From Rubellimicrobium thermophilum DSM 16684 (GTDB lineage: Bacteria; Pseudomonadota; Alphaproteobacteria; Rhodobacterales; Rhodobacteraceae), in the NCBI RefSeq assembly GCF_000442315.1, contig NZ_KE557320.1, positions 831,606 to 895,605 on the forward strand: a DNA stretch of 64,000 nucleotides. The letters run 5' to 3'. Below, in pieces: positions 1-8,760 of the stretch. The notes beneath the pieces were generated by a model that saw only the letters and a list, made by a program, of their open reading frames with translations, searched no databases and was not told the DNA's origin. Made by a program: the position numbers and the translations under genes. Positions within the stretch are counted from its first letter, which is position 1, and every line of letters begins with the position of its first letter.

Positions 1-1
1 A

Positions 2-1405
2 GCCTGTCTCGAGCTGATGGCCTCGGGCGCCGTCGTCTCGATCCAGGACATGGGTGCAGCCGGCCTGACCTGCTCGGCCGTGGAGATGGGCGACAAGGGA
101 GGGCTCGGGATCCGGCTCGATCTCGACCGCGTGCCGGTGCGCGAAACGGGCATGACCGCCTACGAGATGATGTTGTCCGAAAGCCAGGAGCGGATGCTCA
201 TGGTCCTTCATCCCGAGAAGGAGGCCGAGGCGCGCGCCATCTTCGAGAAATGGGACCTCGACTTTGCCATCATCGGCGAGACCATCCCGGAGGACCGCTT
301 CCTGATCCTGCAGGGCAACACGGTGAAGGCCGATCTGCCGCTCTCGAAGCTTGCCTCGAGCGCACCGGAATACGACCGGCCCTGGGTCGACCCCCCCGCA
401 CCGCCGCCGTTGCCGGAGGAGCTGCCGCGGATCGGCGCCATCGAGGGGCTCCGCACGCTCCTTCTGGACCCCAATCACGCCTGGAAGGGATGGATCTGGG
501 AACAGTATGACAGTCAGGTGGGCGCAGACACGATCCGCCCGCCGGGATCGGGCGCCGGCATCGTGCGCGTCCATGGCACGGCAAAGGCCGTCGCCTTCAC
601 CAGCGATGTCACCCCGCGCTATGTGAAGGCCAATCCGCGCGAGGGCGGCCGTCAGGCCGTGGCCGAAGCCTGGCGCAATCTCGTCGCGGTGGGTGCGCGG
701 CCGCTGGCCGCCACCGACAACCTGAATTTCGGCAATCCCGAAAAGCCCGAGATCATGGGCCAGTTCGTCGGCGCCATCCTCGGCATCGGCGAGGCCTGCC
801 GGGCGCTCGACTTTCCCATCGTCTCGGGCAATGTGAGCCTCTACAACGAGACGGACGGACGCGCGATCCTGCCGACCCCGACCATCGGGGGCGTGGGGTT
901 GCTGGCCTCGCTCGAGGACATCATCGCCGGGCCCGCACAGGAGGGCGATGCGCTGGTCCTGATCGGCCGGGAAGGATCGCATCTGGGCCAGTCGGCGCTG
1001 CTGGCCGCTCTCGGGATAGAGGCGGGCGAGGCGCCGCCCGTGGATCTGGAGACGGAAAGACGCCATGGCGAGTTCGTGCTGGCCAACCGTGCCCTGATCC
1101 GCGCCTGCACCGACCTGTCCGATGGAGGACTCGCGCTGGCGGCCTTCGAGATGGCGGCGGCAGCCGGCTGCGGGGCCGAGATCGGGACCGCCGGAACGGC
1201 GCCCCTCTTCGGTGAGGATCAGGCCCGCTATCTGTGCGCCACGGCAAGGCCCGATGCGCTGATCGCGGCGGCAGAGGCGGCCGGTGTGCCGGCAGGCGTC
1301 GTCGGACGGATCGGCGGAGCGGATCTCCGCCTGGGCGGCGAGAGCGCTCCGATGGATGATCTCGTGAGGCTCTGGCGGACGACCCTTGCGCGCCTCTTCG
1401 ACTGA
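2..1405 (+). CDS. purL: Phosphoribosylformylglycinamidine synthase subunit PurL (5' end outside window)
   Basis: PurL is the large catalytic subunit that makes FGAM from FGAR with ATP and glutamine-derived ammonia in purine synthesis. The frame is open from base 2, so the gene starts before the window; the last 467 residues are present out of roughly 720-740 for the small, PurS/PurQ-dependent type. Visible are the conserved first-domain stretch around [12 protein letters not shown] and the second repeat with [22 protein letters not shown] and [12 protein letters not shown], all typical of the AIRS/PurM-like fold. The stop lies about 60 bases before the likely bolA start, and the downstream genes share the strand, so co-transcription is plausible. 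Purine genes next to bolA and grxD are, as far as I recall, common in Rhodobacterales. Confidence 0.96.
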   Translation, partial: ACLELMASGAVVSIQDMGAAGLTCSAVEMGDKGGLGIRLDLDRVPVRETGMTAYEMMLSESQERMLMVLHPEKEAEARAIFEKWDLDFAIIGETIPEDRFLILQGNTVKADLPLSKLASSAPEYDRPWVDPPAPPPLPEELPRIGAIEGLRTLLLDPNHAWKGWIWEQYDSQVGADTIRPPGSGAGIVRVHGTAKAVAFTSDVTPRYVKANPREGGRQAVAEAWRNLVAVGARPLAATDNLNFGNPEKPEIMGQFVGAILGIGEACRALDFPIVSGNVSLYNETDGRAILPTPTIGGVGLLASLEDIIAGPAQEGDALVLIGREGSHLGQSALLAALGIEAGEAPPVDLETERRHGEFVLANRALIRACTDLSDGGLALAAFEMAAAAGCGAEIGTAGTAPLFGEDQARYLCATARPDALIAAAEAAGVPAGVVGRIGGADLRLGGESAPMDDLVRLWRTTLARLFD

Positions 1406-1465
1406 TCCATGCCGTTGCGGGGCGGCGCGGTGCTGCCTACATTTCCCTTCGAGGGAGACCAGACC

Positions 1466-1708
1466 ATGCCGATGCAGGCCGAGGATATCGAGCGCCTCCT
1501 GCGGGAAAGCTTCCCCAAGGCGCGCATCACCATCACCGATCTCGCGGGGGACGGAAACCATTATGCCGCCGAGGTCGTGGACGAAAGCTTTCGCGGCAAG
1601 AACCGCGTGGAGCAGCAGCGTGCGGTCTATGCCGCGCTCAAGGGCCGGATGGACGGCCCGTCGGGCGATCTGCATGCCCTGGCCCTGACCACGAAGGCAC
1701 CCGACTGA
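1466..1708 (+). CDS. BolA family protein
   Basis: An 80-residue BolA-type protein. It shows the family features: an N-terminal helix (DIERLLRESFPKARI), a beta strand ending in GDGNHYAAEVV, the FRGKNRVEQQRAVYAAL helix and a C-terminal HALAL strand carrying the ligand histidine. I choose the ATG at 1466, which follows a GAGGGAG ribosome site at 1451-1457; an ATG at 1409 would add 19 residues unlike the family. BolA proteins pair with monothiol CGFS glutaredoxins to bind or move [2Fe-2S] clusters, and such a glutaredoxin is encoded 125 bases downstream. Its stop overlaps the start of a small ORF at 1708 (TGATG). Confidence 0.92.
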   Translation: MPMQAEDIERLLRESFPKARITITDLAGDGNHYAAEVVDESFRGKNRVEQQRAVYAALKGRMDGPSGDLHALALTTKAPD

Positions 1709-1809
1709 TGCGCGCACTGATCGATTGGCTCAAGGGACTATGGCAGCCCGCCCCTGTCCCGATTCCCGTTCGCGTCGAGGACCGCTCCCGGCCCCCGCGA
1801 CGCCCCTGA
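1708..1809 (+). CDS. Small ORF between bolA and grxD, 33 residues
   Basis: This short frame begins with an ATG that overlaps the bolA stop by one base, an arrangement typical of translational coupling. It encodes a 33-residue peptide with an amphipathic or weakly hydrophobic N-terminus (LIDWLKGLW) and a proline/arginine-rich tail ending RSRPPRRP. It ends 22 bases before the grxD start. I do not recognise a family. Support is positional only: coupling, strand and tight packing between two functionally linked genes. It could be spurious. Confidence 0.4.
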   Translation: MRALIDWLKGLWQPAPVPIPVRVEDRSRPPRRP

Positions 1810-1831
1810 CCCGGTTTTCCCGAAAGGATTG

Positions 1832-2203
1832 ATGATGACCGCCGCTACCGTCCAGGACCAGATCCGCGAGCTTGTCACCTCGCATGATGTCGTGCTCTTC
1901 ATGAAGGGCACCAAGCAGATGCCACAATGCGGCTTCTCTTCCCGCGTGGCAGGGGTGCTCAACTACATGGGCGTGGACTACGTCGATGTGAATGTCCTGG
2001 CCGACCCGGAAATGCGTCAGGGGATCAAGGATTTCTCTGATTGGCCCACGATCCCGCAGCTGTATGTGAAGGGCGAGTTCGTCGGCGGATGCGACATCGT
2101 CACCGAAATGACCCTGTCGGGCGAGCTGGACCAGCTCTTCGATGCGAAGGGTGTGCGTTATGACCGCGCCCGGGCCGAGGAGATCCGCAAGGCCAACGCC
2201 TGA
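1832..2203 (+). CDS. grxD: Monothiol glutaredoxin, Grx4/GrxD type
   Basis: A CGFS monothiol glutaredoxin, a cytosolic [2Fe-2S] carrier that works with glutathione and BolA proteins. The family signature [14 protein letters not shown] carries the CGFS motif near residues 33-36, followed by the cis-proline region WPTIPQLY and the glutathione-contact stretch [10 protein letters not shown]. At about 123 residues it is somewhat longer at the C-terminus than the E. coli protein (115). Starts at 1832 and 1835 are both possible; an AAAGGA ribosome site at 1823-1828 fits 1835 slightly better. A TTG at 1829 is also in frame but unneeded. The neighbouring bolA supports the Fe-S role. Confidence 0.95.
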   Translation: MMTAATVQDQIRELVTSHDVVLFMKGTKQMPQCGFSSRVAGVLNYMGVDYVDVNVLADPEMRQGIKDFSDWPTIPQLYVKGEFVGGCDIVTEMTLSGELDQLFDAKGVRYDRARAEEIRKANA

Positions 2204-2236
2204 GACGGCCACCACAGGAGGAAGTCCCCACCGGCG

Positions 2237-2280
2237 GCGCCAGAACACCGGCAGGTGAACACCGGCAGCTGCTCTGGCGC
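2237..2280. repeat. Inverted repeat enclosing two 12-base direct repeats
   Basis: Downstream of grxD, GCGCCAGA at 2237-2244 is complementary to TCTGGCGC at 2273-2280. Between them lies a perfect 12-base direct repeat, GAACACCGGCAG, at 2243-2254 and 2257-2268 (14-base period). The arms could form a transcription terminator for grxD, although no T run follows. The direct repeat could instead be a protein site for the gene at 2469. I see no coding potential in the rest of 2204-2468. Confidence 0.4.
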
Positions 2281-2468
2281 TTGTGCAACAGTCCCTCGGC
2301 TCCGGAACGGATCAGGGTCCCTGTCGGCTGGGCTTTCAGTCTGCCGGTATGATTGAGTGATCCGGACCGCTGCTGCCACAGCCAGGACCGGATGTCGTCC
2401 CTGCCCTTCCATGTCCCGCAAGCCCGGCGCGGCATCGTGCCTGTTCCTGCCCTGCGCGGGCCGATGTC

Positions 2469-3080
2469 ATGGCGCTGATCCTCGATATCCTGCTGGGTGC
2501 CGCCTTCGCGGCTCTGGCAAGCGGGGCGGTGCAGATCTGGCGGCGCCAGATGGAGGCCGATCGCCACGAGGCCTTGCGCGCGCTCGCTGCCCGGCGCGGC
2601 TGGGCCCTGACGGAAGGTGGAAGGGGGCTCGGGCGCAGCGGGTCGATGCGGATCACCCCGCGCGGAGGCCATCCCTGGACGCTGGAGGTGAGGCCCGAGG
2701 ACGGCCGGACCGATTTTGCCGCCGAGAGCCCGCGCTGGACAGAGGGGCATCTTGTCCTGGCCGCCGCAGCCCCCGATCGACGCGACGCGGCTGCGCTGGT
2801 GGCAGAAGTCCCGTCCATGGGCTTCCTGCGCCCCGCCGAGGCCCCGGCGGGCTTCCTGATGCTGAACGATGGGGATCCCGGCAGGCGGCTCCCGCTGGAG
2901 GATGTCGCGCAACTGTTGCGCGCCTGGCAGCCGGTCGTGCGGGGACGCAAGGGGCTGCCCCTGCTCATGCTGACACCGGAGGGAATCCGCCTCCGGCTCG
3001 GTCATCCGCTGAAGCGGGCGGATCAGGTGGAACGCTTTGCCGATCTGGCCCTGGTCATCAGCCGCATCATCGGCCCCTGA
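2469..3080 (+). CDS. Hypothetical membrane-anchored protein
   Basis: A 203-residue protein I do not recognise. The N-terminus (ALILDILLGAAFAALASGAVQIW) is one likely membrane segment of about 20 residues, followed by a soluble, mostly cytoplasmic-looking domain rich in Arg, Leu and Gly. Acidic and basic residues alternate and no catalytic motif stands out. It converges with zapA, with 46 bases between the stops. GC content and codon use match the neighbours, so it is probably a genuine lineage-specific gene. Function unknown. Confidence 0.75.
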   Translation: MALILDILLGAAFAALASGAVQIWRRQMEADRHEALRALAARRGWALTEGGRGLGRSGSMRITPRGGHPWTLEVRPEDGRTDFAAESPRWTEGHLVLAAAAPDRRDAAALVAEVPSMGFLRPAEAPAGFLMLNDGDPGRRLPLEDVAQLLRAWQPVVRGRKGLPLLMLTPEGIRLRLGHPLKRADQVERFADLALVISRIIGP

Positions 3081-3126
3081 AGGGAACGGAAGGGACAGGA
3101 CAAGCGGAGGACGGCGGGTTCAGCGG

Positions 3127-3519
3127 TCAGGCCGCCTCAGGCGCGAAATCCCCCACGGCCCGGGCAAGTGCCTCGGCCTCCTCGGCCACGGCCTCGAAGA
3201 GGGCGACGGCCTCCTCGGGGAGGACGGGAATCTCCACCGGCACCGGCACTTCCCGCGGGGCGGCCCGCGCCTCCTGCTCGAGCGCGGCGATCCGGGCCTC
3301 GGCCTCGCGCAGACGCTCCTCGAGACCGGCGGCCTTGTCGGCCAGCATCAACCCGGCCATGAGGAGCATCCGGCTCTCGGGCATGCGTCCGATCTGCGAG
3401 GACAGGGCCGTGGCTTCGGCATCGAGCATGTCCGCCGCGGAGCGCAGATAGGATTCCTCCCCCGGCTGGCAGGCGACCTCGAAATGGCGGCCGCCGATGG
3501 TGATCTCGACCTGCGGCAT
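3127..3519 (-). CDS. zapA: Cell division protein ZapA
   Basis: ZapA is a small cytoplasmic protein that bundles FtsZ filaments at the division ring. The N-terminal beta-strand region (PQVEITIGGRHFEVACQPGEE) followed by a long helix with RSAADMLDAEA and a central hydrophobic stretch (RMLLMAGLMLADKAAGLEE) matches the family; the C-terminal 45 residues are an alanine/glutamate-rich extension. At 130 residues it is slightly longer than the usual 100-110. Its ATG overlaps by one base the stop of the coiled-coil gene upstream (TGATG at 3517-3521), so the two are probably coupled. Confidence 0.9.
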   Translation of the reverse strand: MPQVEITIGGRHFEVACQPGEESYLRSAADMLDAEATALSSQIGRMPESRMLLMAGLMLADKAAGLEERLREAEARIAALEQEARAAPREVPVPVEIPVLPEEAVALFEAVAEEAEALARAVGDFAPEAA

Positions 3520-3872
3520 CAGAGAGCCTCCTCGACGATCGGGGTCAGTTCCCGCAGGACGGCATCGATCTCGGCCCGATCCCGTTCGGCGCTGGCCCGA
3601 AGGCGGGCGATCTCGGCCCGGGCCTCGGCCAGCTGCTGCTCGAGCTCGCGGATCTGCCCGTCATCGCTGTCCTGCCTGCGTTCGCGCAGGGCCCGGATCC
3701 GCTCCTGGAGCTGGGCATTGGCGATCCGCTCTTCCTCAAGCTCGGCGCGCAGACGCTCCAGCTCCGTCTGGTTGGGCGCCGCCGCCAGCCGGGAGGCCAG
3801 AGCCTCCGTCCCCGCGGCGATCGCGGACAGGGCGGCATCCACACGCTCCTTCGCAGCACGCAGACGTGCCAT
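3519..3872 (-). CDS. Coiled-coil protein upstream of zapA
   Basis: This gene encodes an almost wholly helical protein of 117 residues from the ATG at 3872. The open frame extends to 3998, but the extra 42 residues are basic and low-complexity and look like upstream sequence. Heptad-like stretches (RLRAELEEERIANAQLQERI, then RELEQQLAEARAEIARLRA) predict a long coiled coil. Position and one-base overlap with zapA match a conserved pair in alphaproteobacteria, where such proteins resemble the ZapB-like or DUF4164 group; the name of the family is my inference. A divisome role is suggested by context only. Confidence 0.75.
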   Translation of the reverse strand: MARLRAAKERVDAALSAIAAGTEALASRLAAAPNQTELERLRAELEEERIANAQLQERIRALRERRQDSDDGQIRELEQQLAEARAEIARLRASAERDRAEIDAVLRELTPIVEEAL

Positions 3873-4085
3873 CGCGTCTTCGTCACCCCCCCGGTCTGCA
3901 TCGCCCCACCTTTTTCCTTGTTGCCTTTGCCTTGCTGCGCGGGCCACACGCTGCGGGCCACTCCCGAGGACCCTAGACGGAAGCCGCGGGGCCCGCAACG
4001 CCGGTGCCGGCCCGGGACAGCCTCTTGCTTGATCCCGCCGGAAGGACTGCTAAGGGAGTGAGGACATTCAAAGGGAGAGATCGCC

Positions 4086-6094
4086 ATGGATATCGCGGCG
4101 CTGCGCGCGGCCCATCCCGAGCATTGGCGGCTGGCAGCCGCGATCCGCGTGCTGACGCTCGATGCCGTGGCGGCCGCGAATTCGGGCCATTCGGGCATGC
4201 CGATGGGCATGGCGGATGTCGCCACCGTGCTGTTCGACCGGCATCTGCGCTTTGACCCCAAGGCGCCGCACTGGCCGGACCGTGACCGCTTCGTCCTGTC
4301 GGCCGGGCACGGATCCATGCTGCTCTATGCCCTGCTCCATCTGACCGGCTATCCTGACATGCCGATCGAGGAGATCCGCAACTTCCGCCAGTGGGAATCG
4401 CGCACGCCCGGCCATCCGGAGGTGCATCACACCGCCGGGGTCGAGACCACCACGGGTCCACTCGGGCAGGGCCTGGCCAATGCCGTCGGCATGGCCATCG
4501 CCGAAGAGGCGCTGCGCGCCCGTTTCGGGGCAAAGCTGATCGACCATTACACCTATGTGATTGCCGGCGACGGCTGCCTGATGGAAGGCGTCAGCCAGGA
4601 GGCGATCAGCCTGGCCGGCATGCAGCGGCTGTCGCGGCTGATCGTGCTGTTCGACGACAACGGCATCACCATCGACGGCAAGGTGTCGCTGGCCGATGCG
4701 ACGGATCAGGGCGCGCGTTTCGCCGCCTCGGGCTGGCATGTGCAGGCGATCGACGGACACGACCCCGACGCCATCGACGCCGCCATCCGCGCGGCCAAGG
4801 CCGATCCGCGCCCCTCGCTGATCGCCTGCCGGACGCATATCGGCCTGGGGTCGAGCGCCCAGGGCACGGCCAAGGCCCATGGCGCCCTGACGGATGCCCA
4901 GCTCATCGCCGAGACCAAGGCCGTCTATGGCTGGGAGCATCCCCCCTTGTCATCCCGGCCGACATCAAGGCCCGCTGGGAGGCGATGGGCGAGCGCGGCG
5001 CCGCCGCCCGCGCCGAATGGGAGACACGCCTGGCCGCCCTGCCTGCCGCCCGTCAGGCCGAGTTCCGCCGCGTGATGGAGGGCGCCGTTCCCAGGCGCCT
5101 GGCCGGGGCGATCCGCGCCGTCAAGAAGGCCGCCATCGGCGGCAAGGCCGTGGCGACCCGCAAATCCTCGGAGATCGTGCTCGAGGCCGTTAACAAGGTC
5201 ATGCCCGAGACCATCGGGGGGTCGGCCGACCTCACGGGGTCGAACAACACCCGGACAGCGGATATGGGCGTCTTTGCCCCCGATAACCGCAAGGGGCGCT
5301 ACATCCACTGGGGCATCCGCGAACACGGGATGGCCGCTGCGATGAACGGGATGGCCCTGCATGGGGGCGTCCTGCCCTATGGCGGCACCTTCCTGTGCTT
5401 TGCCGATTATGCACGCCCTGCCATCCGCCTGTCGGCCCTGATGGGCACGAAGCTCATCTATGTCTTCACCCATGATTCGATCGGCCTTGGCGAGGATGGC
5501 CCCACCCATCAGCCCGTCGAGCATCTGGCGATGCTGCGCGCGACGCCGGGGCTGCGGGTGATCCGTCCTGCCGACACCGTGGAGACCGCCGAGGCCTGGG
5601 AGATCGCGCTGACATCGGACGGGCCGACGGCGCTGGCCCTCTCGCGCCAGAATCTCGCGCCCGTGCGGGACAGTCACACCAACCGCAACCTGTCGGCCCG
5701 CGGGGCCTATGTCCTGGCCGAGGCCGAGGGACGCCGGCAGGCGGTGCTGATCGCCACCGGATCGGAAGTCGAGATCGCGCTGAAGGCGCGCGAGATCCTT
5801 CAGGCCGAGGGGATCGGCACGCGGGTCGTGTCGATGCCGTCGATGGAGCTTTTTGCGGCACAGGACGAGGGCTATCGCCGCCGCGTCCTGGCGCCCGGCG
5901 CGCTGCGTGTCGCCATCGAGGCCGGCGTGCGCCAGCCCTGGGACCGCTGGCTTCTCGGCGATGGAGGACGCGAGGCAAAGGCCGCCTTTGTCGGCATGAC
6001 CGGTTTCGGGGCCTCGGCCCCCGAGAAGGTGCTCTACCAGAAGTTCGGGATCACCGCAGAGGCCGTCGCCGAACGGGTCCGGGCGATGCTCTGA
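4086..6094 (+). CDS. tkt: Transketolase (reading frame broken near 4945)
   Basis: A ThDP-dependent transketolase of the pentose phosphate and Calvin pathways, 669 residues once corrected. Residues 1-285 lie in one frame, with the ThDP domain motifs [21 protein letters not shown] and DDNGITIDG. The rest lies in another, from [10 protein letters not shown], with SADLTGSNN, the pyrimidine-domain [23 protein letters not shown]-type sequence and [15 protein letters not shown]. The break is in C6-TT at about 4940-4947: one missing base (ccc ccc ttt gtc expected) restores a continuous protein. All catalytic motifs survive, so I take this as an assembly indel, not a dead gene. A 47-residue gene and gap follow on the same strand. 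Confidence 0.93.
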
Positions 6095-6116
6095 GGCGGC
6101 GGCGGGAATCGGGGCG

Positions 6117-6260
6117 ATGACGAACCGCCTGGCGATCGCTATCCTGATCGTACTGGCGTTGTTCTTCGCCCTCGATCACTGGCTGTTGCATTGGGGGGCG
6201 CCGCTGTTCCTGGCACGGCAGGGGCTGCGGCTGATCGAATGGCTGGCCTTCTGGCGCTGA
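6117..6260 (+). CDS. Membrane microprotein between tkt and gap, 47 residues
   Basis: A 47-residue frame with ATG at 6117 starting 22 bases after the tkt stop and a purine-rich stretch (GGGAATCGGGG) in front. The sequence MTNRLAIAILIVLALFFALD is a single strongly hydrophobic helix, followed by HWLLHWGAPLFLARQGLRLI and ending in WLAFWR. I recall similar short proteins ending in a tryptophan-rich tail at this position in Rhodobacterales genomes; that is memory, not a search. The helix, the tight spacing and the retained frame support a real membrane microprotein. Function unknown. Confidence 0.7.
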   Translation: MTNRLAIAILIVLALFFALDHWLLHWGAPLFLARQGLRLIEWLAFWR

Positions 6261-6346
6261 AAGCCGGCGCCGGTTGACGCGCGGCGCGAAATCGCCAAGG
6301 TGCCGCGCAACGCCCCGCACAGGGGCACAGGGTTGGAGGGACGCAG

Positions 6347-7348
6347 ATGGCAGTCAAGGTCGCGATCAACGGATTCGGCCGGATCGGGCGCAACATCCTG
6401 CGCGCGATCATCGAATCGGGGCGCACGGATATCGAGGTGGTCGCGATCAACGATCTCGGCCCGGTGGAGACGAATGCGCATCTGATCCGCTTCGATTCCG
6501 TCCATGGCAGGTTCCCCGGCACGGTCACCACCGGGCCGGACTGGATCGATGTCGGCCGCGGACCGATCCGCGTCACGGCCGAGCGCAATCCGGAGGCCCT
6601 GCCCTGGGGCGATGTCGATATCGCGCTGGAATGCACGGGCATCTTCACCGCCCGCGACAAGGCCGCGATGCATCTGAAGAACGGATCCAAGCGGGTCCTG
6701 ATCTCGGCCCCCGGCGAAGGCGCCGACAAGACCGTCGTCTATGGCGTCAACCACGACACCCTCACCAAGGATGACATCGTGGTGTCGAATGCCTCCTGCA
6801 CGACGAACTGTCTGAGCCCCGTCGCCAAGGTGCTGCACGAGAAGATCGGCATCGCCCGGGGCTTCATGACGACGATCCACAGCTATACCGGCGATCAGCC
6901 GACGCTCGACACGCTGCACAAGGATCTCTACCGGGCCCGCGCCGCGGCCCTGTCGATGATCCCCACCTCCACGGGCGCGGCCAAGGCTGTCGGCCTTGTC
7001 CTGCCCGCGCTCAAGGGCAAGCTCGATGGCGTGGCGATCCGCGTGCCGACGCCGAATGTGTCGGTCGTGGACCTGACATTCGAGGCCGCGCGCGACACCA
7101 CGAAGGAAGAGATCAATGCCGCCATCCGGGAGGCGGCGGACGGCCCGCTGAAGGGGATCCTCGGCTACACCGAGCATCCCAATGTGTCGGTGGACTTCAA
7201 TCACGATCCGCATTCCTCGGTCTTCCACATGGACCAGACCAAGGTGATGGACGGGAAGTTCTGCCGCATCCTGAGCTGGTACGACAACGAATGGGGCTTC
7301 TCCAACCGCATGGCGGATGTGGCCGTGGCCATGGGCGCCCTCATCTGA
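6347..7348 (+). CDS. gap: Type I glyceraldehyde-3-phosphate dehydrogenase
   Basis: NAD(P)-dependent GAPDH of glycolysis, gluconeogenesis and, in some relatives, the Calvin cycle; 333 residues, the normal length. The Rossmann start is [13 protein letters not shown], the catalytic cysteine is C151 in [12 protein letters not shown], and HSYTGDQ, the S-loop stretch [13 protein letters not shown] and [12 protein letters not shown] are all present. The ATG at 6347 follows a GGAGGGACG ribosome site. With transketolase just upstream it forms a central carbon metabolism pair. A hairpin follows the stop. Confidence 0.97.
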   Translation: MAVKVAINGFGRIGRNILRAIIESGRTDIEVVAINDLGPVETNAHLIRFDSVHGRFPGTVTTGPDWIDVGRGPIRVTAERNPEALPWGDVDIALECTGIFTARDKAAMHLKNGSKRVLISAPGEGADKTVVYGVNHDTLTKDDIVVSNASCTTNCLSPVAKVLHEKIGIARGFMTTIHSYTGDQPTLDTLHKDLYRARAAALSMIPTSTGAAKAVGLVLPALKGKLDGVAIRVPTPNVSVVDLTFEAARDTTKEEINAAIREAADGPLKGILGYTEHPNVSVDFNHDPHSSVFHMDQTKVMDGKFCRILSWYDNEWGFSNRMADVAVAMGALI

Positions 7349-7361
7349 GCGCATCAGGGGG

Positions 7362-7416
7362 CCGGCCGGGGGGGCATGACCTCTCAGGCTGACCCCCCTC
7401 CGCTTCGTCCGGCCGG
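7362..7416 (+). terminator. Nested GC-rich hairpin after gap
   Basis: CCGGCC at 7362-7367 pairs with GGCCGG at 7411-7416, and inside it G7 at 7368-7374 can pair with C6 at 7393-7398. The structure begins 13 bases after the gap stop, where a terminator would be expected. There is no T run, so it may be Rho-assisted or simply an mRNA 3'-end structure. The following 7417-7597 holds no gene I can support; a promoter for the DUF1127 gene presumably lies there. Confidence 0.4.
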
Positions 7417-7597
7417 ATGTCGCATCGGCAATCCGGCCGCAGCCCCGTTCGGGGCAGGGCCACGCCGTCAGCATGATCTCGCCGCGCGTCATGCATGAGA
7501 CGCAAGGCAGCTTGCCGCTGACGGCGCTTTTGCTGCGGCGCAGCATGACTAGATCGGGTGGCGGGGATGATCCCCAACCTTCATCAGGGAGCCACCC

Positions 7598-7756
7598 ATG
7601 ACCTTTATCAGCCGTCTTCAGAAGGCCGCGCGTCAGCGCGCCGAATACCGCCGCACCCTGTGGGAGCTGCGTGGCCTCACCCCGCGGCAGTCCGAGGATC
7701 TCGGCATCTATCCCGGCGACGAGCGCCGGATTGCCCGCGCTGCCGTCTATGGCTGA
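7598..7756 (+). CDS. DUF1127 domain mini-protein
   Basis: A 52-residue arginine-rich protein (13 Arg or Lys) with the DUF1127-type C-terminal half LWELRGLTPRQSEDLGIYPGD. DUF1127 proteins are abundant small proteins of alphaproteobacteria; in Rhodobacter sphaeroides one member (CcaF1) binds RNA and influences stress sRNAs, and others affect growth and motility. The start at 7598 has CAGGGAG ten bases upstream. Its last ten bases overlap the end of the convergent coaD. The role here is inferred from the family only. Confidence 0.85.
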   Translation: MTFISRLQKAARQRAEYRRTLWELRGLTPRQSEDLGIYPGDERRIARAAVYG

Positions 7757-8298
7757 GCCGCAGCCGGTGCAGCCGGTGCAGCCATTCCCCTGACCCGTCG
7801 CGCTGCGGCCGGACCGAGCCGGTCATGCAGCGCGGCGGCGACGGCGGGCGGAACGAAGCGCGACACGTCTCCCCCCAGCCGCGCGATCTCCTTGACAAGC
7901 CTGGAGGCGATGGCCTGATGCCGGGCCTCGGCCATGAGAAACACCGTCTCGATGCTGTCGTCGAGCATGCGGTTCATGCCGACCATCTGGAATTCGTATT
8001 CGAAATCCGCAACGGCCCGAAGCCCCCGGAAGATGGCTCCGGCCCCGACCTCGCGGGCACAGTCGATCAGCAGCCCCTCGAAGGGGTAAACGACGATCTC
8101 GCAGGCCTTTGAGGCAAGCGGCGCCACCTCGGCCTCGATCAGGGCCACCCTCTCCTCCAGGGTGAACAGGGGGCCCTTGTCGCGGTTGATGGCAACGCCC
8201 ACCACCAGCCGGTCCACCAGCCGGCAGGCGCGACGGATGATGTCCGTATGGCCGAAATGGATCGGGTCGAAGGTGCCGGGATACAGGCCGATGCGCAT
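7747..8298 (-). CDS. coaD: Phosphopantetheine adenylyltransferase
   Basis: CoaD joins ATP and 4'-phosphopantetheine to make dephospho-CoA, the fourth step of CoA synthesis. The nucleotidyltransferase motif GTFDPIHFGHTDIIRRA is at residues 8-24, followed by GVAINRDKGPLFT, IFRGLRAVADFEYEFQM and NRML. It has 183 residues against the usual 160-170 because of an alanine/proline-rich tail (GMAAPAAPAAAQP). The start overlaps the stop of the CBS gene by one base (TGATG), so the two are likely coupled. The tail overlaps the 3' end of the convergent DUF1127 gene. Confidence 0.96.
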   Translation of the reverse strand: MRIGLYPGTFDPIHFGHTDIIRRACRLVDRLVVGVAINRDKGPLFTLEERVALIEAEVAPLASKACEIVVYPFEGLLIDCAREVGAGAIFRGLRAVADFEYEFQMVGMNRMLDDSIETVFLMAEARHQAIASRLVKEIARLGGDVSRFVPPAVAAALHDRLGPAAARRVRGMAAPAAPAAAQP

Positions 8299-8732
8299 CA
8301 GCGGCCCACGATCATGCCTTCGAGGGCATCCCTTTCCATCGCCAGTTCGGAGAGGCGGGCCTTCACCACATCCCCGATGGAGATGAGGCCCACCATGCGG
8401 CCATCCTCCATGACCGGCAGATGACGGAACCGCCCCTCGGTCATCCGGGTGAGGACATCATCGGCCTGTTCGTCGCCGCTGCAGGTCTGGACGGCTTCGG
8501 TCATCATCTCGGCCACCGTCTCGGCAAAGCATTCCGGGCCGCGCCGCCCCATCTCCCGCACGATGTCGCGTTCGGAGATGACACCCTCCGGGCGCGCGCC
8601 ATCGCGGCTGACCACGAGACAGCCGATGCGCCTCTCGGAGAGGATCCGCGCCGCCTCGGCCACGGTGGCGTCGGGGGGGATCGTCAGGACCTCATCACTG
8701 CCCTTGGATTTGAGGATCTGTCGGACGAGCAT
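8298..8732 (-). CDS. CBS-pair domain protein
   Basis: A stand-alone tandem-CBS protein of 144 residues. CBS 1 covers about residues 8-65 (LTIPPDATVAEAARILSERR, then SERDIVREM) and CBS 2 about 75-130 (DDVLTRMTEGRFRHLPVMED, then GLISIGDVVKARL). Such pairs bind adenosine nucleotides and act as energy sensors; the ligand and partner cannot be read here. I choose the ATG at 8732, preceded by GAGGGAGGAGG, over an upstream start at 8771. It is the first gene of a two-gene unit with coaD. Confidence 0.88.
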   Translation of the reverse strand: MLVRQILKSKGSDEVLTIPPDATVAEAARILSERRIGCLVVSRDGARPEGVISERDIVREMGRRGPECFAETVAEMMTEAVQTCSGDEQADDVLTRMTEGRFRHLPVMEDGRMVGLISIGDVVKARLSELAMERDALEGMIVGR

Positions 8733-8760
8733 GGCCTCCTCCCTCCGTTCACGGTTCGGT

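Noticed and set aside
3000-3130. 6S RNA expected near zapA
   Set aside because: The space between zapA and its convergent neighbour is only 46 bases and shows no 6S-like stem.
4086-6094. Programmed -1 frameshifting at C6-TT in transketolase
   Set aside because: Transketolase is not known to need recoding, no downstream pseudoknot is evident, and sixteen other breaks of the same type occur in the window.
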